From Pseudofabraea citricarpa (taxonomy: Eukaryota > Ascomycota > Leotiomycetes > Helotiales > Dermateaceae), in the NCBI GenBank assembly GCA_029641185.1, contig JAPWGK010000016.1, forward strand, positions 186,001 through 250,000: a DNA stretch of 64,000 nucleotides, read 5' to 3'. Below, piece after piece: positions 31,769 to 44,000 of the stretch (position 1 is its first letter; the number at the start of each line of letters is the position of its first letter). The notes under the pieces are model-generated. The model was given only the letters and a program-made list of their open reading frames with translations. It did not search any database and was not told the DNA's origin. Position numbers and translations under genes: made by a program.

Positions 31769-32335
31769 GAAAATGTGAAAACAAGTCTGTAAGAATTAGT
31801 CGCTATGTCTGTCGCAAAGATGGTAGAATACATTCAAATGTCTGAAAATTTTACTCTCACTGCATTGATGTGTTCTCATTGTCTAATTTGGGGTATATTT
31901 GATTTCGAGGTGTACTCGTTGTGCAAGTTGCTCGCTTACGGAGTACTTGATGCGAATAGCGGATATCATGCGCGATACAGGGTTCGGAGCACGTAGATGG
32001 CTCTAATGCAGCTGCTTATCTGCCTAACACCATCGTCTACCATGTCGGCATTCCGACCTTGTCATATGTAGGTAGTTGCCGCTGTATACATACCACTTGG
32101 CAGAAGACCAGAACATGTTCCGACCTAACTGAGTAAGAGATCCGCCTGGTTCGTCTGCCGCCACTCTTTCCAATGCATCTCTTGCGTGATCCTTGCTGTT
32201 GATAAGGCAAGGTCGCGATGATCTCTTTTTTTCACATCCCCATATAATTCTCCATGTCCGCGTGTTAGGTTTGTCTTCCTAGCCGCTGAAGTCTTGTACG
32301 ACCACATTGTGTTGCTGCCCGTTCTCCCCCCCAAG
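31769..32335. other. Intergenic (0.57 kb), 3' flank and MFS promoter
   Basis: Contains GTAGGTAGT at about 32070. No gene seen. Confidence 0.5.
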
Positions 32336-34579
32336 ATGTCGCTTACCGAAGAGCAGAAACCGAAGAAATCGGTACGTCACGTCGATTTATGCACCCGTTG
32401 TTGGTCCTAATGTCAAGTGCAGTTTAGGTCGTTCATATGGGACACAGATACGCATCTGAAGTCGGCCGAGGAGCGCAAGCTCTTGAGGAAGCTTGATTTT
32501 TCGATCCTTACCATTGGCTGTGTTGGATTTTTTGTGAGTTCTCTCTCCCTTTATCTAGGTTTCTTGCGTACCGCAGCTAACAGCCTGCACAGCTGAAATA
32601 TCTCGACCAAGGAAATCTCGCAAATGCCTACGTCAGGTTGGTGGTTGATTCCAAGGATAAGAAAAACACGGGGAGAGGCTGATAAGAACTCAGTGGTATG
32701 CAAGAAGACCTGCAAATGAATGGAAACGAGTACACCTACGCAGTAAATTCTCCCCTGCTATCTACATCTGCGTAGATAGGACCCCCCACTCTTGAGGGCA
32801 TGTAACTGACGACGGTGGGTGCGTGATAGGGAACGGCCTATACTTGCGCATATGCCGTGATGCAAATCCCCTCGACGCTTATCATCCAGCACATCCGGCC
32901 CAGCTACTGGCTAGGTCTGATGGAAGTCGCATGGGGCGTCTTCACTTTTGCCCAGGCGGGGCTCAGGAATGTCAATCAGCTCTATGCCTTCCGCTTCTTC
33001 GTCGGCTTTTTCGAAAGTAGTTTCTTTCCCTGCATGCTTTTTGTGCTCGGTTCTTGGTCAGTCGACTCGCCATCTAAAGCTTGACAAAATAATTTGTACT
33101 AATGTCTCTTACACTTTAGGTATACCAAGACGGAATTGGGTCCGTTGATTCCTTCAGCCTCTTCGTGAAATCTGTTCGCTAATCGAATATACAGCTAAGA
33201 GAATTGCCATCTTTCATATGACGGCACCGGTCGGCAGTGCTGCAAGTGGATATCTGGTACGTTTCATGGACTGGTCTTCGTACGTGGAGAGCTGCTGATC
33301 ATGAGTTCTTAGCAAGCTGCAGTCTACAAAACTCTGGACGGATCACACGGTCTTGCTGGATGGCGTTGGCTATATATCGTCTGTGGTTGCATGACTGTAC
33401 CCGTTGGACTCGTCACAGCACTCTTCTTACCAGACACACCGCACAAGACGCGAGCTTGGTTCCTTACGAAGGCCGAAGTAGAGCTGGCGCTTGCACGAGT
33501 TGAGAAGGCTGGGAAAGCAGCTCCTGTTCCTCTGACCTTCGCTAAAGTGAAGAGAATCCTCTCGAGGTGGAGTAAGTATCTCGGGATGTTTTGAATTAGC
33601 TTACTTGGCTAACCTTCCCAATAGGATGGTACGGGTTAGTCCTTGGTTATGTCGTAAGTATTTATCTCAAATGGCCATAGCTGCAATGTCTTAATCAGGC
33701 TCTCTAGCTCTACGGTACCAGTTGTCAAGCAAGCGGATATTTTGCCATCTGGCTCAAATCAGAGCATTTTTCTGTCGAGCTCCGAAACATCATTCCCACA
33801 GGCACCAGTTTAATCTCAGGGTTCTGCGTCGTACTCGTAAGTCCAACCTCCTCCTGTTGATATACCTTGCTCTAACATGCAAAACAGTGGGGGTTCGGTT
33901 CTGATTACACTGGCTCTCGCGTCCTCTTTATTCTCGGGCCATTGGTAAGCACCCTCGATCCATTTTGCAATCTTTCCTTCTGATGCTAATCTGATACTGA
34001 ATAGACGTATGGCTTGATACCCAACGGAATCCTCGCAGCATGGCCTGCGAGTGTGGCATTGAAAGAATTCGCTTTTCTCACAGCAGGCGTGCAGCTGATG
34101 ACGGCAGTTTTGTACGTTCCCCCCTCCGAGACAATTCAAATTTCTCATCCAAAGAAAGAGCGAAGAAGGAGAAAAAAAAGACCTGACTAACACGTTACCG
34201 ACGCAGCTATACGTGGGCCAACGAGATCTGCGCCAACGACAACGAAGAGCGCGCCCTGGTGCTCAGCAGCATGAACGGCTTCCAATACGCCGTCGCCGCA
34301 TGGCTCCCCATCGTCATCTTCCCGCAGACCGAGGCGCCCTCGTTCCGCAAGGGCTTCCCCGCCACTTTGGGCTTCGTCGTCGCTGCCCTCGTCTGCGTCT
34401 GTGGCATTCAGTGGTTCGCCGTGCGCGAGCAGAGGCAGAAGAAGAACCAGGACGTCCTGGAGCTGGGTAGTGAGGCCGAGGAGGAAAAGGGCAAGGTCCT
34501 GGTCGACTTGGCTTCTGAGGATGGCAAATCTAAGACGAAGATCAGTCAATCTCACGAGATCACCGCTGCTGTCGCTTAG
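32336..34579 (+). CDS. MFS permease, anion:cation symporter family (Liz1/FEN2/DAL5-like)
   Basis: Thirteen exons: 32336-32371, 32423-32533, 32593-32636, 32694-32742, 32830-33056, 33120-33139, 33195-33256, 33313-33571, 33625-33653, 33708-33836, 33888-33944, 34005-34111 and 34207-34579 (500 aa; all phases agree). It has twelve predicted helices. Family features are LRKLDFSILTIGCVGFF, the LKYLDQGNLANAYVSG segment, and the WYTKTELAKRIAIFH block with GAASGYL-like sequence. The DQGN/NAYVSGM pattern is typical of fungal pantothenate (Liz1/Fen2) or allantoate-type H+ symporters at the plasma membrane; the substrate is inferred only from the family. The C-terminal tail is Glu/Lys-rich. It is unusually intron-dense for this window, and one exon is only 20 nt. 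Confidence 0.88.
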
Positions 34580-36551
34580 CCGCAAAGCAGATTATCTGGT
34601 GCTGGAACTGCAAATCCCGGGGGTTGTATGCTATGTTGAAAATTAGCACGGCCACTAGTATATGTTGCATATTGATAGCATCTTAGTCCTTGAATTAAAC
34701 GCATGACACGCTATAATACATGTCAACCGCTCAAGTTTAAGTTAATTAATCTAAGAATACTATGTTCTTCCACTGAGAGAGACAAGTCAAGATACGTTTT
34801 ATTAATAGCGCCGTACGAGTGTAATTAGTTTTACCTTCACTTATTATAAGGTTTCTGGTCACCAAATTCTGTTTTTTCTTCTTCTTCTTTCTTCTTCGGT
34901 GTCAAATGCCTTCACATAGGGAGCGGGTTTGGACAAGTATACTCTAAAATTTATCATACATAGCGGCCGAAAACGAGCCAAGCCACAAGAAACCAAGCAA
35001 TGACAAGAAAAGATCTAGCATGTTAATAATAGGCATTCATAGACCACCCTACTCTGTATCTTACGGTAACTCGTTAACAATATTTGTGAATTGTTTCCTT
35101 AAGCGAGCACCACCGTGAGTTGAGCAGCGTAGAAATTTAATCGACTGAACTTGCGACTTGACTCTTTAAATTCTCCGCCCTCTGTTCTCGCGGCATTTTC
35201 TTCTTCTATTAGCATTTATCGGTACATGGTGCTTTTCGCCACTGTGCTGGTATTCTTGATTGCGTCGATATCAAAAGCATCTACCGAAAGGTAGCAGTTA
35301 GAGTCAGCAATCATACTTTCTCCTTAAAAAGTCACGAGTATAAGAAGCAGAAGAAAGAAGCAGCGCCTATAGGGAATCTGTTTCATTTATGAAGAGAGGA
35401 AGATGTGAAAAACTTATATCGATACATAACTTCAATTTCAAACTTCGTACTGCACAAATTGCAACCCTCTCGCATGTTCCAAGACCTCTTTACAAACCCC
35501 GTAACACCTTGACGTTATTCTCCACGGGGTTTTCGGAAGCTGTGCCATGTTGCAATCTACTTTTGCGCATCTTCATAAGCCGTTGTGGCATATGGCTGCG
35601 GCATTGAGTGACATCTGCTAAGGGTTGAAGGGCTCTTGTTCCATAGCGAATGGGTGAGTGTCCTCCGTCACTCAACAACTCATAGAGCTGTAGCATTGCA
35701 GATATTCGACAGTATTCATGAATTTTTGGTATTGCGATGTTCTTGCGTTGTGTCGATAGCCATTTTCGAGGGAGTCGAAAAAAAAGTCTGGCGTATCGCA
35801 TCATAAATATCAACCAGGAGTCCGAACAAGATAGCAACACTGGATACAATTTGAATACTGGGCCATTGAGGTCTGCCATATGATCTTGGGCTAGCGAGGA
35901 CGGCGCGCGTGGTACTGGTAGAGTTGCTCTAGGAATTTGTTTACTCCGCGAGGGTTCAAGTATCAAGTTAACAGAAAGCTTGCAACAAACACCTACGCAC
36001 TGGTGTAGCGGTAAGAGCTACGAGTTAAGAGTCCGATACTCTCTCTATCAGATCTGCACTACCTCGGTAGGAGCAGGAGCAGGATTATTCAAGTGAATGG
36101 GCCGTGAGACTAGAATCTGACTGAGGAGTGTTCCAGAGCAATCATGGGTTTGAAACATACATTCACGTTGAAAACTCCTAGCAGGCCTAGGGTTTATAAG
36201 AGTTACCGGTTCTACCACTGGTAACTCGGACTTTTTGCTCCTTTATCCTCTTCCCCCCTTTTTTTCTCGCCTAAGCAAGCTCAACGCTATATTGATCTTC
36301 TATTATCACAGACTTGGTGCAACCTTTGTTAGAATATTCAAAAGTAGTTATTTTGACAAGTCAAGTTTTTTCCAGCCCTAGGTAGCTTTTTGCACCTTCT
36401 GAAATGTTCAGTTTAGACTTGATAACTTTAGGAAAGACCTTATAGAGCAATTTAGCAGGTCTTATTTGTTATGCTACTGCTACTACTACAGAACCAAAAT
36501 ACATTAGTGCTTTGACACATCCGTAGCCACGATTCTCGCGAAACACTCCAT
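34580..36551. other. Gene-free AT-rich region (2 kb)
   Basis: The longest gap in the window. A 158-codon minus-strand ORF (35490-35966) has no recognisable feature. The right half (about 35990-36330) has retroelement-like sequence (separate entry). The left half is AT-rich without visible structure. Confidence 0.5.
36131..36312 (+). mobile_element. Possible solo-LTR-like relic
   Basis: Starts TGTTCC, contains a TTTATAAG TATA-like box, then an 11-bp inverted repeat (36200-36210 with 36217-36227, one mismatch), then a pyrimidine-rich tract, and ends TTATCACA. That order resembles a short fungal Copia LTR. There is no target-site duplication and no internal domain, and no second copy in this window, so the call is weak. 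Confidence 0.25.
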
Positions 36552-38852
36552 TCAGGCTTTGTCAAGAGACTGCCCCCGAAGTCTACTAACAAATTTCATG
36601 TACCTGCTGCTACCCTTCCCACCATCTACTTGATTGACACTTCCAGAACTAGGACTGATTCCCCGAGAGTCAACGAAGATGTCTACATTTGCTGCATTCA
36701 ACAAAGTTATCGGAGACTCGGTGAATGAAGCTGCGCGTCGTGGAATTGTACTTGAGCGCATCGCTTGAATCGAAGCCAGGTATGCCGGATCCTGTTCGTT
36801 CATCCTATTCATCGTGTTTGGCGTTTTGGGTGTTAGATTAATTGCTGAAGGTGCCGTGACTCGTCTTTGGAGACCCCTTCTAAATGGCGATGGGGTCCTA
36901 AGAATGATATTGAAATCTCTGGATTTGGACACAGGTGTAAATGTATAGGAGTTACCACTTGTAATAGAGTCTTCGGATGCCTCGGAGAACCTCTCTGTAG
37001 AGACCATGGCCGGCGAAAGGTTTCCAAACTCCTTTCCCTTAGGCATTATAGAAGTGACTGATTCAGACGCTATGCTCAAGGACGAGTTGTTGAATGAAGC
37101 ATTGCCAACTCCTAGATAGCCCGAAACCATTGTTGGAGGCTGCTCATCCATTTCACTATCATCGTAGCTTGAACTCCGAGTTCTGATATTCCCAAACTCA
37201 TCCACATCATAAAATGCCCCATGCTCTAATATAGGCGCCAAAAAACTCCACTGTTGGCTTGAGGCAGTTGACACCGAACTTATGGATGGCTGCGGACTTG
37301 GCCAAACAGGATCTTCTGGTGTCATGATTGTCACTTCTTCGTCTCCAGTAATATCCGCAAGTAAAATCTCAGCCAGAGGACGGGGAAATCCGGATAATCT
37401 GCAGCTCTGAAGAATATCACCAAGTCCAACAAATGAGTCACAGAATGACAGGTCCTTGGCATCGCAGTATGGAGGAGTAACTTTTTTTTTGGTTAGCACA
37501 AGAAGATAAAATGAGAGTAAAGCGGATACTTACCATTGCGATTTGGCCCAAGGTCTTCATTTTCGCAATCAGGGGGGCGTAGTCCGACATACCGCCTGCA
37601 GATAATATTGAGCTGTGCCATTGTTGAAGTACCACGGCGTATTAATAACCCCTCAACAAGTTTATCTACCAGGCCTTTGAGCTTCTGTACATCGTGTTTG
37701 AGTCTTGGAGCTTGAACGAAGGTACTACCGGCCAAGCGTGTCATGTCAAGCTCAATGGTAAGATACTGGATTTGACTGAGGTAGTCTTGGAGCCATACCT
37801 TAGATAACGTTAGCCGGGCTTCATTAGGCGGCCTTGATACAAAAATGAAGCCAGAATTACCAAGAAGGTGAGGGTACTGAAAGGAATAATTTTAGTGAAA
37901 GAGGGTTAGAAACGGCTTACCTGTGAGAGCGGGCAGAACATTGGGCCAGTAAAAGGACTTAAAGTGACATAAAACTGGAAATCCAACCAGAAGTAGGTCA
38001 GTAGCTCTTGTCTCACAAATCTAAATGCGCCCAACGCTCCCATAACAGGTTCAAGTATATCCCAGGGATTTGCAAAGTGATCACGGCCAGACACAGCCTT
38101 TGTAGCAAACGTTGGAGAAAGGGATATCCTCCGTGAGCTTGGAGGAAGAAGGATTGAGTAGATCTGTTTCCTGATCACGAGAGGTAGAGCTGTAAGGTTT
38201 CCAGAATTTGGATAAGTCGGGTGTGGGCTTGACGGACATGATCAGAATACCGGCTTGGTGATCGCAGGATGATGGGGCTACGGGTGCTTACCACAGACGA
38301 AGAAGTTGCTCAAAAAGTTCCAGATGATCAACGGCTCCCCGCATAGCCATTATATCTGCTGTCCTATCAAAGTCTGGGGCCGGAGGTCGTGGGAGCAAGT
38401 CGGTGGGGTGTTTCTTTACCCTAAAACTGCCGGGAATTGAAATAACAGAGTCCGGCGATAAGCTGGAATGATTTGATTGTCTGCTGGCACTTCGGAATGT
38501 TGATTCGCTCATAATACTCGGGGATCTGTTGCTTTTGATGCTTGGAGACCTAGATCCCAACAGCGGCGACCGCAGCGAGTCGCGCCGGGAGAGAGTCACT
38601 GAACCCGAGGTCAGTTGAGCAGGTCGATAGGTTCAGGCGAAACTTACTATTTGTAAAGATCTGGCGACAAAGCTTACAAGACGTGGGAAGTATATGATGA
38701 AGGTAGATGGTAATGAAGGGGAGGGCTTGGTGATGGGGTGCGAAGTTAGGTGAGAAGGTGGTAGTTCGCGTGTCTCAAGGCCTCCTTCCTTAACGAACGT
38801 TGTTTGTAGAAGACAAAGACGGCAGACACATTCACTATCTTCTTACCTTGTA
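36552..38852 (-). CDS. Fungal protein of unknown function, six exons
   Basis: Exons on the complement: 38837-38852, 38648-38725, 38292-38598, 37921-38227, 37534-37876 and 36552-37480 (659 aa; phases all agree). The first exon is only 16 nt (MSLLQ plus one base). It has a strong CAAG|GTAAG donor, and the next acceptor is preceded by a perfect CTAAC branch site. The N-terminus contains SCKLCRQIF (a CxxC). A Ser-rich stretch follows. Then comes a segment LPLVIRKQIYSILLPP, reminiscent of the first helix of fungal F-box/2EXR-type proteins that read LPxEIRxxIYxxLLP. The region around LLTYFWLDFQFYV and NSGFIFVSRPPNEARL has the usual companion pattern of that group. The last about 250 residues are Ser/Thr-rich and disordered. 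Function is unknown and the 2EXR resemblance is inference. Confidence 0.75.
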
Positions 38853-39592
38853 ATAAAGACATTCTCGGACAAGAGAGACTTCTCTTGCTCACTGTTTAGT
38901 TGGAAGTATTGTATCTAGCTAGGTAACTGGGTACCTTACTTATAGGTAGATAGATAGGTAGCTATAGCTAGATAGATAGCTATTCCGAACCACATGCCAC
39001 CTGCCTAAAGACACTACTAAATGCCAAATAAAACCAAGGTCAAAGATGTTTTGACTTGGACATAGCCTATTTGACTACAGGTAGAGGTAAAACGAACTGC
39101 TATGTAGACGCTTTCACATATCAAGTTCGATAGCGAGATGCAACAAAGAGGTCGGCTTTCATACCCACTGACGGTCAGGCTACCTACCACCCAAGCTTTT
39201 AAGATTGCATATGATAAGGAAGACCGTTGAATTGTTGCGAGCAGTCTTCTGAGACGCAATTAAATGCTATATGAACAAGTCAACTAAATCATTCTTTGCA
39301 TAATATGTCAAGGCAAGAAAGAGCAGAAGATGCCAGAAGTGGGTAGAAGAGGAGGGACGAGGGACGCGGAAGAACCATTCTCCGAGCCGACCCCTCCAAA
39401 GCTTGCCCGCTCGTCATAATTTTGAAGTCGCTCCTGTGCTCGAATAATTTTACAAAGAAGCGCAAACCCACGAATTCACTGCAATCCGAAAACCCACACA
39501 CCAAGATCTGGGCATATCGGTTCATTCTCCACCAGCCATACTTCTATAATCCAAGAAAATCACCAAACACACACATCATCACTCATCACAAC
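38853..39592. promoter_or_regulatory. Divergent promoter region, unknown gene / PBDC1
   Basis: 740 bp. A GATA/TAGGTA-rich tract lies at 38925-38986 (TAGATAGATAGGTAG-type units), a possible GATA-factor target or simple repeat. An A/C-rich leader precedes the PBDC1 start. Confidence 0.5.
38925..38986 (+). repeat. TAGGTA / TAGATA simple-repeat cluster
   Basis: Overlapping TAGGTA, TAGATA and TAGCTA units with several GATA cores on the plus strand, immediately upstream of the minus-strand unknown gene. Confidence 0.7.
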
Positions 39593-40253
39593 ATGGCGGC
39601 AGCACCTGCCGACTTCAACCCTGAGAAGGCAGACAATCTCGAAGATGTATGCGATGCCGTTTATTTTTGTCATACTTACAAAGCCAACCCTGGTGCTAAT
39701 CTGATGCGAACATAGATCGAGAAGCAATTTGCTGTCAAAGGTGCGCATGCAAACCAGAACCCTACTATCAAGGACCCCGCCACTGACCCCACCATCAGCT
39801 GTACAGCATATGTCAACTTATTGGGCAATCCTCGAAAAAGTTCGCGGATCTGAACTGAGACTCACAAAGATTGACAACGAAATACATGACCACCTCAAAG
39901 CCGACTTCCCCGAATTCGACCCAGCTGAGACCATTAATGAGGACGAGATGAAGAACAAGACAGGAAAGGAACGGTGGCGCAAATTCATGATGGCGTACGA
40001 AAAGAAGGTCGACGACTATAACTTTGGCACCATAATTAGAACAAATCCAAAGTTCGACTACGGAAAGGACGAGACCATCTTCGTTCCTCGAATGCAGTTC
40101 TACGCAATCGAGATCGCAAGGTATGCTTCATATAGCTCTAGTCTACTTGCATTATTTTTCATTCAAGGCTAACGCAACACCAGAAACCGGCTGGGCCTGA
40201 ACGACTGGATATACGAACAGAATCAAAAGGAGAAAGCGGATGCTAAATCGTGA
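39593..40253 (+). CDS. PBDC1 family protein (yeast Ypl225w-like)
   Basis: Exons 39593-39646, 39716-39740, 39799-40120 and 40184-40253 give 156 aa. It begins with AADFNPEKADNLEDIEKQFA-like sequence. The family core follows: AVQHMSTYWAILEKV, then LRLTKIDNEIHDHLKADFPE, then GKERWRKFMMAYEKKVDDYN, then GTIIRTNPKFDYG and a final RMQFYAIEIARNRLGLND. The old family name mentions polysaccharide biosynthesis, but the yeast member is known as a ribosome-associated chaperone for eEF1A folding. Length is normal. Exon 2 is only 25 nt and exon 4 is 70 nt. Confidence 0.92.
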
Positions 40254-40494
40254 ATCTTGATAGTTGCAGTACTATAATCCACCACTTCCACGGCTGATTT
40301 TGTTTTCTTGTTTTGGGTGACATTTGGACAAAGCTATGAATTAATCTACTAAACCTTGATCATCAACAGCAGCTCAGCCAAGACAGCACCGCTACACCGC
40401 ACCCTTTAGCACATATGAGCTTAATACCACCATATTCATTGGTAAATTCACCGTACTAATTCTGCTTTCCTTTGCTACTCTGGACCCCATTCCA

Positions 40495-40659
40495 TCACAG
40501 CGAAGACTCAACTTTTCTTAGTGTAGCAGGTGTCAACGCCGGACTGGGACTTTTATCTTGCCGAAAAGAATATGCTACTCCAATACCAGCAAGATACCAG
40601 ACTGAAGTTGCGATTAAGCCGATTATGTTGCCAATAACCAATGTCTCCACAAGCGCCAT
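40495..40659 (-). CDS. Candidate small single-pass membrane protein (54 aa)
   Basis: An uninterrupted 54-codon frame in the gap between PBDC1 and the STE6-like gene, with ATG at 40657-40659 in CACATGG context. Residues 5-31 form one long hydrophobic helix (VETLVIGNIIGLIA, then TSVWYLAGIGVAYSF). A short hydrophilic tail with a Ser/Pro/Thr segment (KSPSPALTPATLRK) follows. This helix-plus-polar-tail layout looks like a real membrane micro-protein rather than random AT-rich translation. I do not recognise the family. Chance remains possible, because one 54-codon frame is not rare. Confidence 0.45.
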   Translation of the reverse strand: MALVETLVIGNIIGLIATSVWYLAGIGVAYSFRQDKSPSPALTPATLRKVESSL

Positions 40660-41063
40660 GTGCAAAATTTGTCTTTCGGGCCGTTTTACTTTTAAGATGG
40701 GAATAATAATGTTTGATTGTTGTTGCTCAAAGGATTTTTGAAGTATGCAAACATCAGGGTCAGATAATCCAAGACCATTAACGTATTATAACCGGCCTTG
40801 GGGGCAATGTTCTGGTGGCAGGCAATGTCTTTTCATTGTTTACCTTAGCGAGTTTTCGCGTTCTTCGCTTAAAGAACAATATTAAGGGGGGAACAATGCA
40901 ACGCCCAACCGCCATCGTATCAACAATCCCAATTCTAGTTAGCATTATCGTTAATTCTACAGATGCAGTTATTTAGGTCTAATTGTGGCGTTGCGCGGAA
41001 TGTCTTCTTTCATTAAACGTTTGCACCAATTACTTCAGCGCGGCAGTCTTTAACACTATCACT
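40660..41063. promoter_or_regulatory. Upstream region of STE6-like gene (and of the small ORF)
   Basis: 404 bp between divergent starts. The STE6 reading frame is open upstream of the chosen ATG (from 40983) but has no earlier ATG. No CaaX-type pheromone ORF was found here. Confidence 0.5.
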
Positions 41064-44000
41064 ATGATCCTCCCTTCAATCAGAAGCTCTGATAGCTTCG
41101 AAGCAACAAGAGACCAATACATTTCGATGCCTTCCGAGGCCATAGAGCTTCCAAATATACCTGCGGATACTTCAACTTCCACCGAACAGACGAACAGTGA
41201 TGTTGCAGCCTCGTGGCGATCCTTATTCGCCTTCACAACTCGGCAGCATGCAGCTTCCATAGCGTGCTGTACCATTGCTACTGTTGCAGCCGGAGTCATC
41301 AGACCAGCTTCTGCTATATTCTTTGGGGAAATCTTCGATGTCCTGACAAAATATGGATCGGGAACATTGAGTGCTTCTGACACCAAAGACCAAATATCAT
41401 CCTGGTGTATTGCTTTGACGGCAACTGGCATAGCATCATGGTTATTTCAAGGAGTCTTCCTTTCGGCATGGATGGTGTTTGGAGAGTTGCAAGCCAAAAG
41501 CGTCCGCACGCAAATGTTTGTAGGTTTGCTAGACAAGGAGATGGAATGGTATGATTTGAGGAAAGACGGCATGGGACCGTTGCTGATACGCATACATACG
41601 TGAGTTATCTCACATCCCTCCCAATTTATTAAGTATTAATGCCCTGGTAGTCAAGTTCGAGAGCTACAATTGGCTGTCTCCCAACCCCTTGGGTTTCTTC
41701 TTGGAGATGTTGTTGGTGCAGTCGCAACACTCGGAACAGCTTTCTACTTTTCATGGGAACTCACCTTGGTCCTGCTCGCGGTATTTCCTTTCACTGCTGG
41801 AGCCCTTTTCATAATTTCGATGAGACTGGCTCCGGCAATCGAGGCGCAAAAACTAGAGCTTACCAAAGCTTCTAAATTTGCAAACACAGCGATTTTTGCC
41901 ATTGATACAGTGAAGGTCTTCAATGGTCAAGACCAGGAAGTATGGCAATATTACTCGACACACAAGAAAGCGGCCATGAATTATCTTATCCAAGCGAGAT
42001 GCAATGCTCTTCAATTTGGAATCACCAAATTTGTCATGGTAGGAATATTTGTCCAGGGCTTCTGGTATGGCCTTTTTCTTGTCAGACAAGGTACGAATCC
42101 TGGACACGTTTTGACAACCTTCTACGCTACATTGAACGCGATGATCGCAATCGAGACAGTATTACCTCAATGGTTGGTACTTGTGAAAGGGATGTCTGCC
42201 GGTGAAACTTTAAGGGCTATCTTGCTTCAAATGCAACGAGGTCGTAAAATTACCCGTGTTGTTGGCTCATCAAAGCCATCACAATGCCATGGAGACATCG
42301 AAATGAATAATGTAAGTTTGTATAAAATCATTGTAGGGCTTTAGCTGACTTGTCAAGGTCACTTTCTCTTATCCTGCTGCTCCCCAACAACACGCACTTA
42401 GCGATTCAACTTTCTTCTTTCCAGCAGGCGAGTTTACCTTCATTGTTGGTAGGAGTGGTTCGGGTAAGAGCACTGTGAGTAATCTCATTATGAAATATTA
42501 TGAGCCAGACTCGGGGGAGATCTTGATCGACGGACGACCTCTTACCACCCTTGACTTGGAATGGCTTCGGAACAATATCACTCTTATCCAACAGCAGAGT
42601 GTACTTTTTAACGAGACAATATTGCAAAACATTGCTTTTGGTAATGTCGATCACAACACAGTGACAAGAAATAGTATACTGGAAGCCTGCGAAATGGCTG
42701 ATCTTGAACAGACACTCGAAGAACTTCCTGACGGTATAGAAACGATTGTTGGGCCGAATGCTAGACCTTTGAGTGGGGGTCAAATGCAAAGAGTCTCAAT
42801 TGCTAGAGCACGGATTCGTGATGCCCCAATTCTCATTATCGACGAAGGAACTAGTGCGCTTGATTATACCAGTCGGACTCAAGTCATGGAAGCCATCCGG
42901 AAATGGCGCCACGGAAAGACAACGATTGTTGCAACACACGACATCTCACAGATTCTAGACGACGACTACACATACGTGATGGAACAGGGATTTGTCGTCG
43001 AAGAAGGATATCGCAAGAAACTTGTAAAGAAAAAAGATGGTGCATTTGCCTCATTTTTACCTGATACTCCCAAGTCAGACAGAGGGATCTGGCTTGATCC
43101 TTTGAGCATCGATCAGAGAAGGAGCTCTGAACCTACGTCGCCAATATCACCGACATCTCCTGCCTATCCTACGAACTACGATGAGCCAATTACATCTTTC
43201 GAGCCTACAACAACACCGACGTCGGGATATCTTTCTAAATTTCTTGGAATGCAGAATTCACCTGAAAACCCCTTTGAGCGAGCTTTGAGTGTGCAGAAAA
43301 ACCAGCGCTTATCTTTGGGTGTCGGATCTTCTTATGCAAATGATATACGCACAAAAACTATTTGGTCCAGCCCCGTCATGTCAGAAGAGGAACAGTTCTC
43401 AGCTTTTCAACAGTCATCAATCCGATTCCTTTCTTCCAGGAGTGCAACCCCTGCTCCTGTTGAAGAGGATATTGCTCCAAATGAAAGACAAGAGGGCGTA
43501 GGATTAAAATCTCTGCCCTTACCAACCCGACAGGTTCTGCCTCCAGTCGAATACCCCTATAACTTTGGAGCGCTTACCACCGAACTATTACAGACAGCAA
43601 AGGCAAAAGAATCGACCAAGAAAGACCAGAAATCAAAAAGCAAAAATTCCAACTCTTTAAGTACAATATTCATGACTGTTTGGCCATCGCTTGTGTGGAA
43701 GGAAAAATCCATGCTTCTCTTTGGTTTCACAGCAGCGCTTGTTGTTGCGGCGGCTACCCCAGCCTTTTCATACATTTTCGCAAGGCTTCTCAATGTTTTC
43801 TACACCACCGAGAACCAGTCTTCGGAAGCTCGCAAGTGGGCTCTATATCTACTCGCAGTGGCACTTGTCGATGGTGTCGCTTCATACTCACAGCATTATG
43901 CTCTCGAGTATAGTGGCCAGGCCTGGGTAAATTATTTGCGTGTCGAAGCTTTAAAAAGGATCCTTTCCCAGCCTAAAGCATGGTTTGACATGGAGAAAAA

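Noticed and set aside
35490..35966. 158-codon minus-strand ORF in the 2-kb gap
   Set aside because: Composition is not protein-like, no recognisable segment, and no splice partners found.
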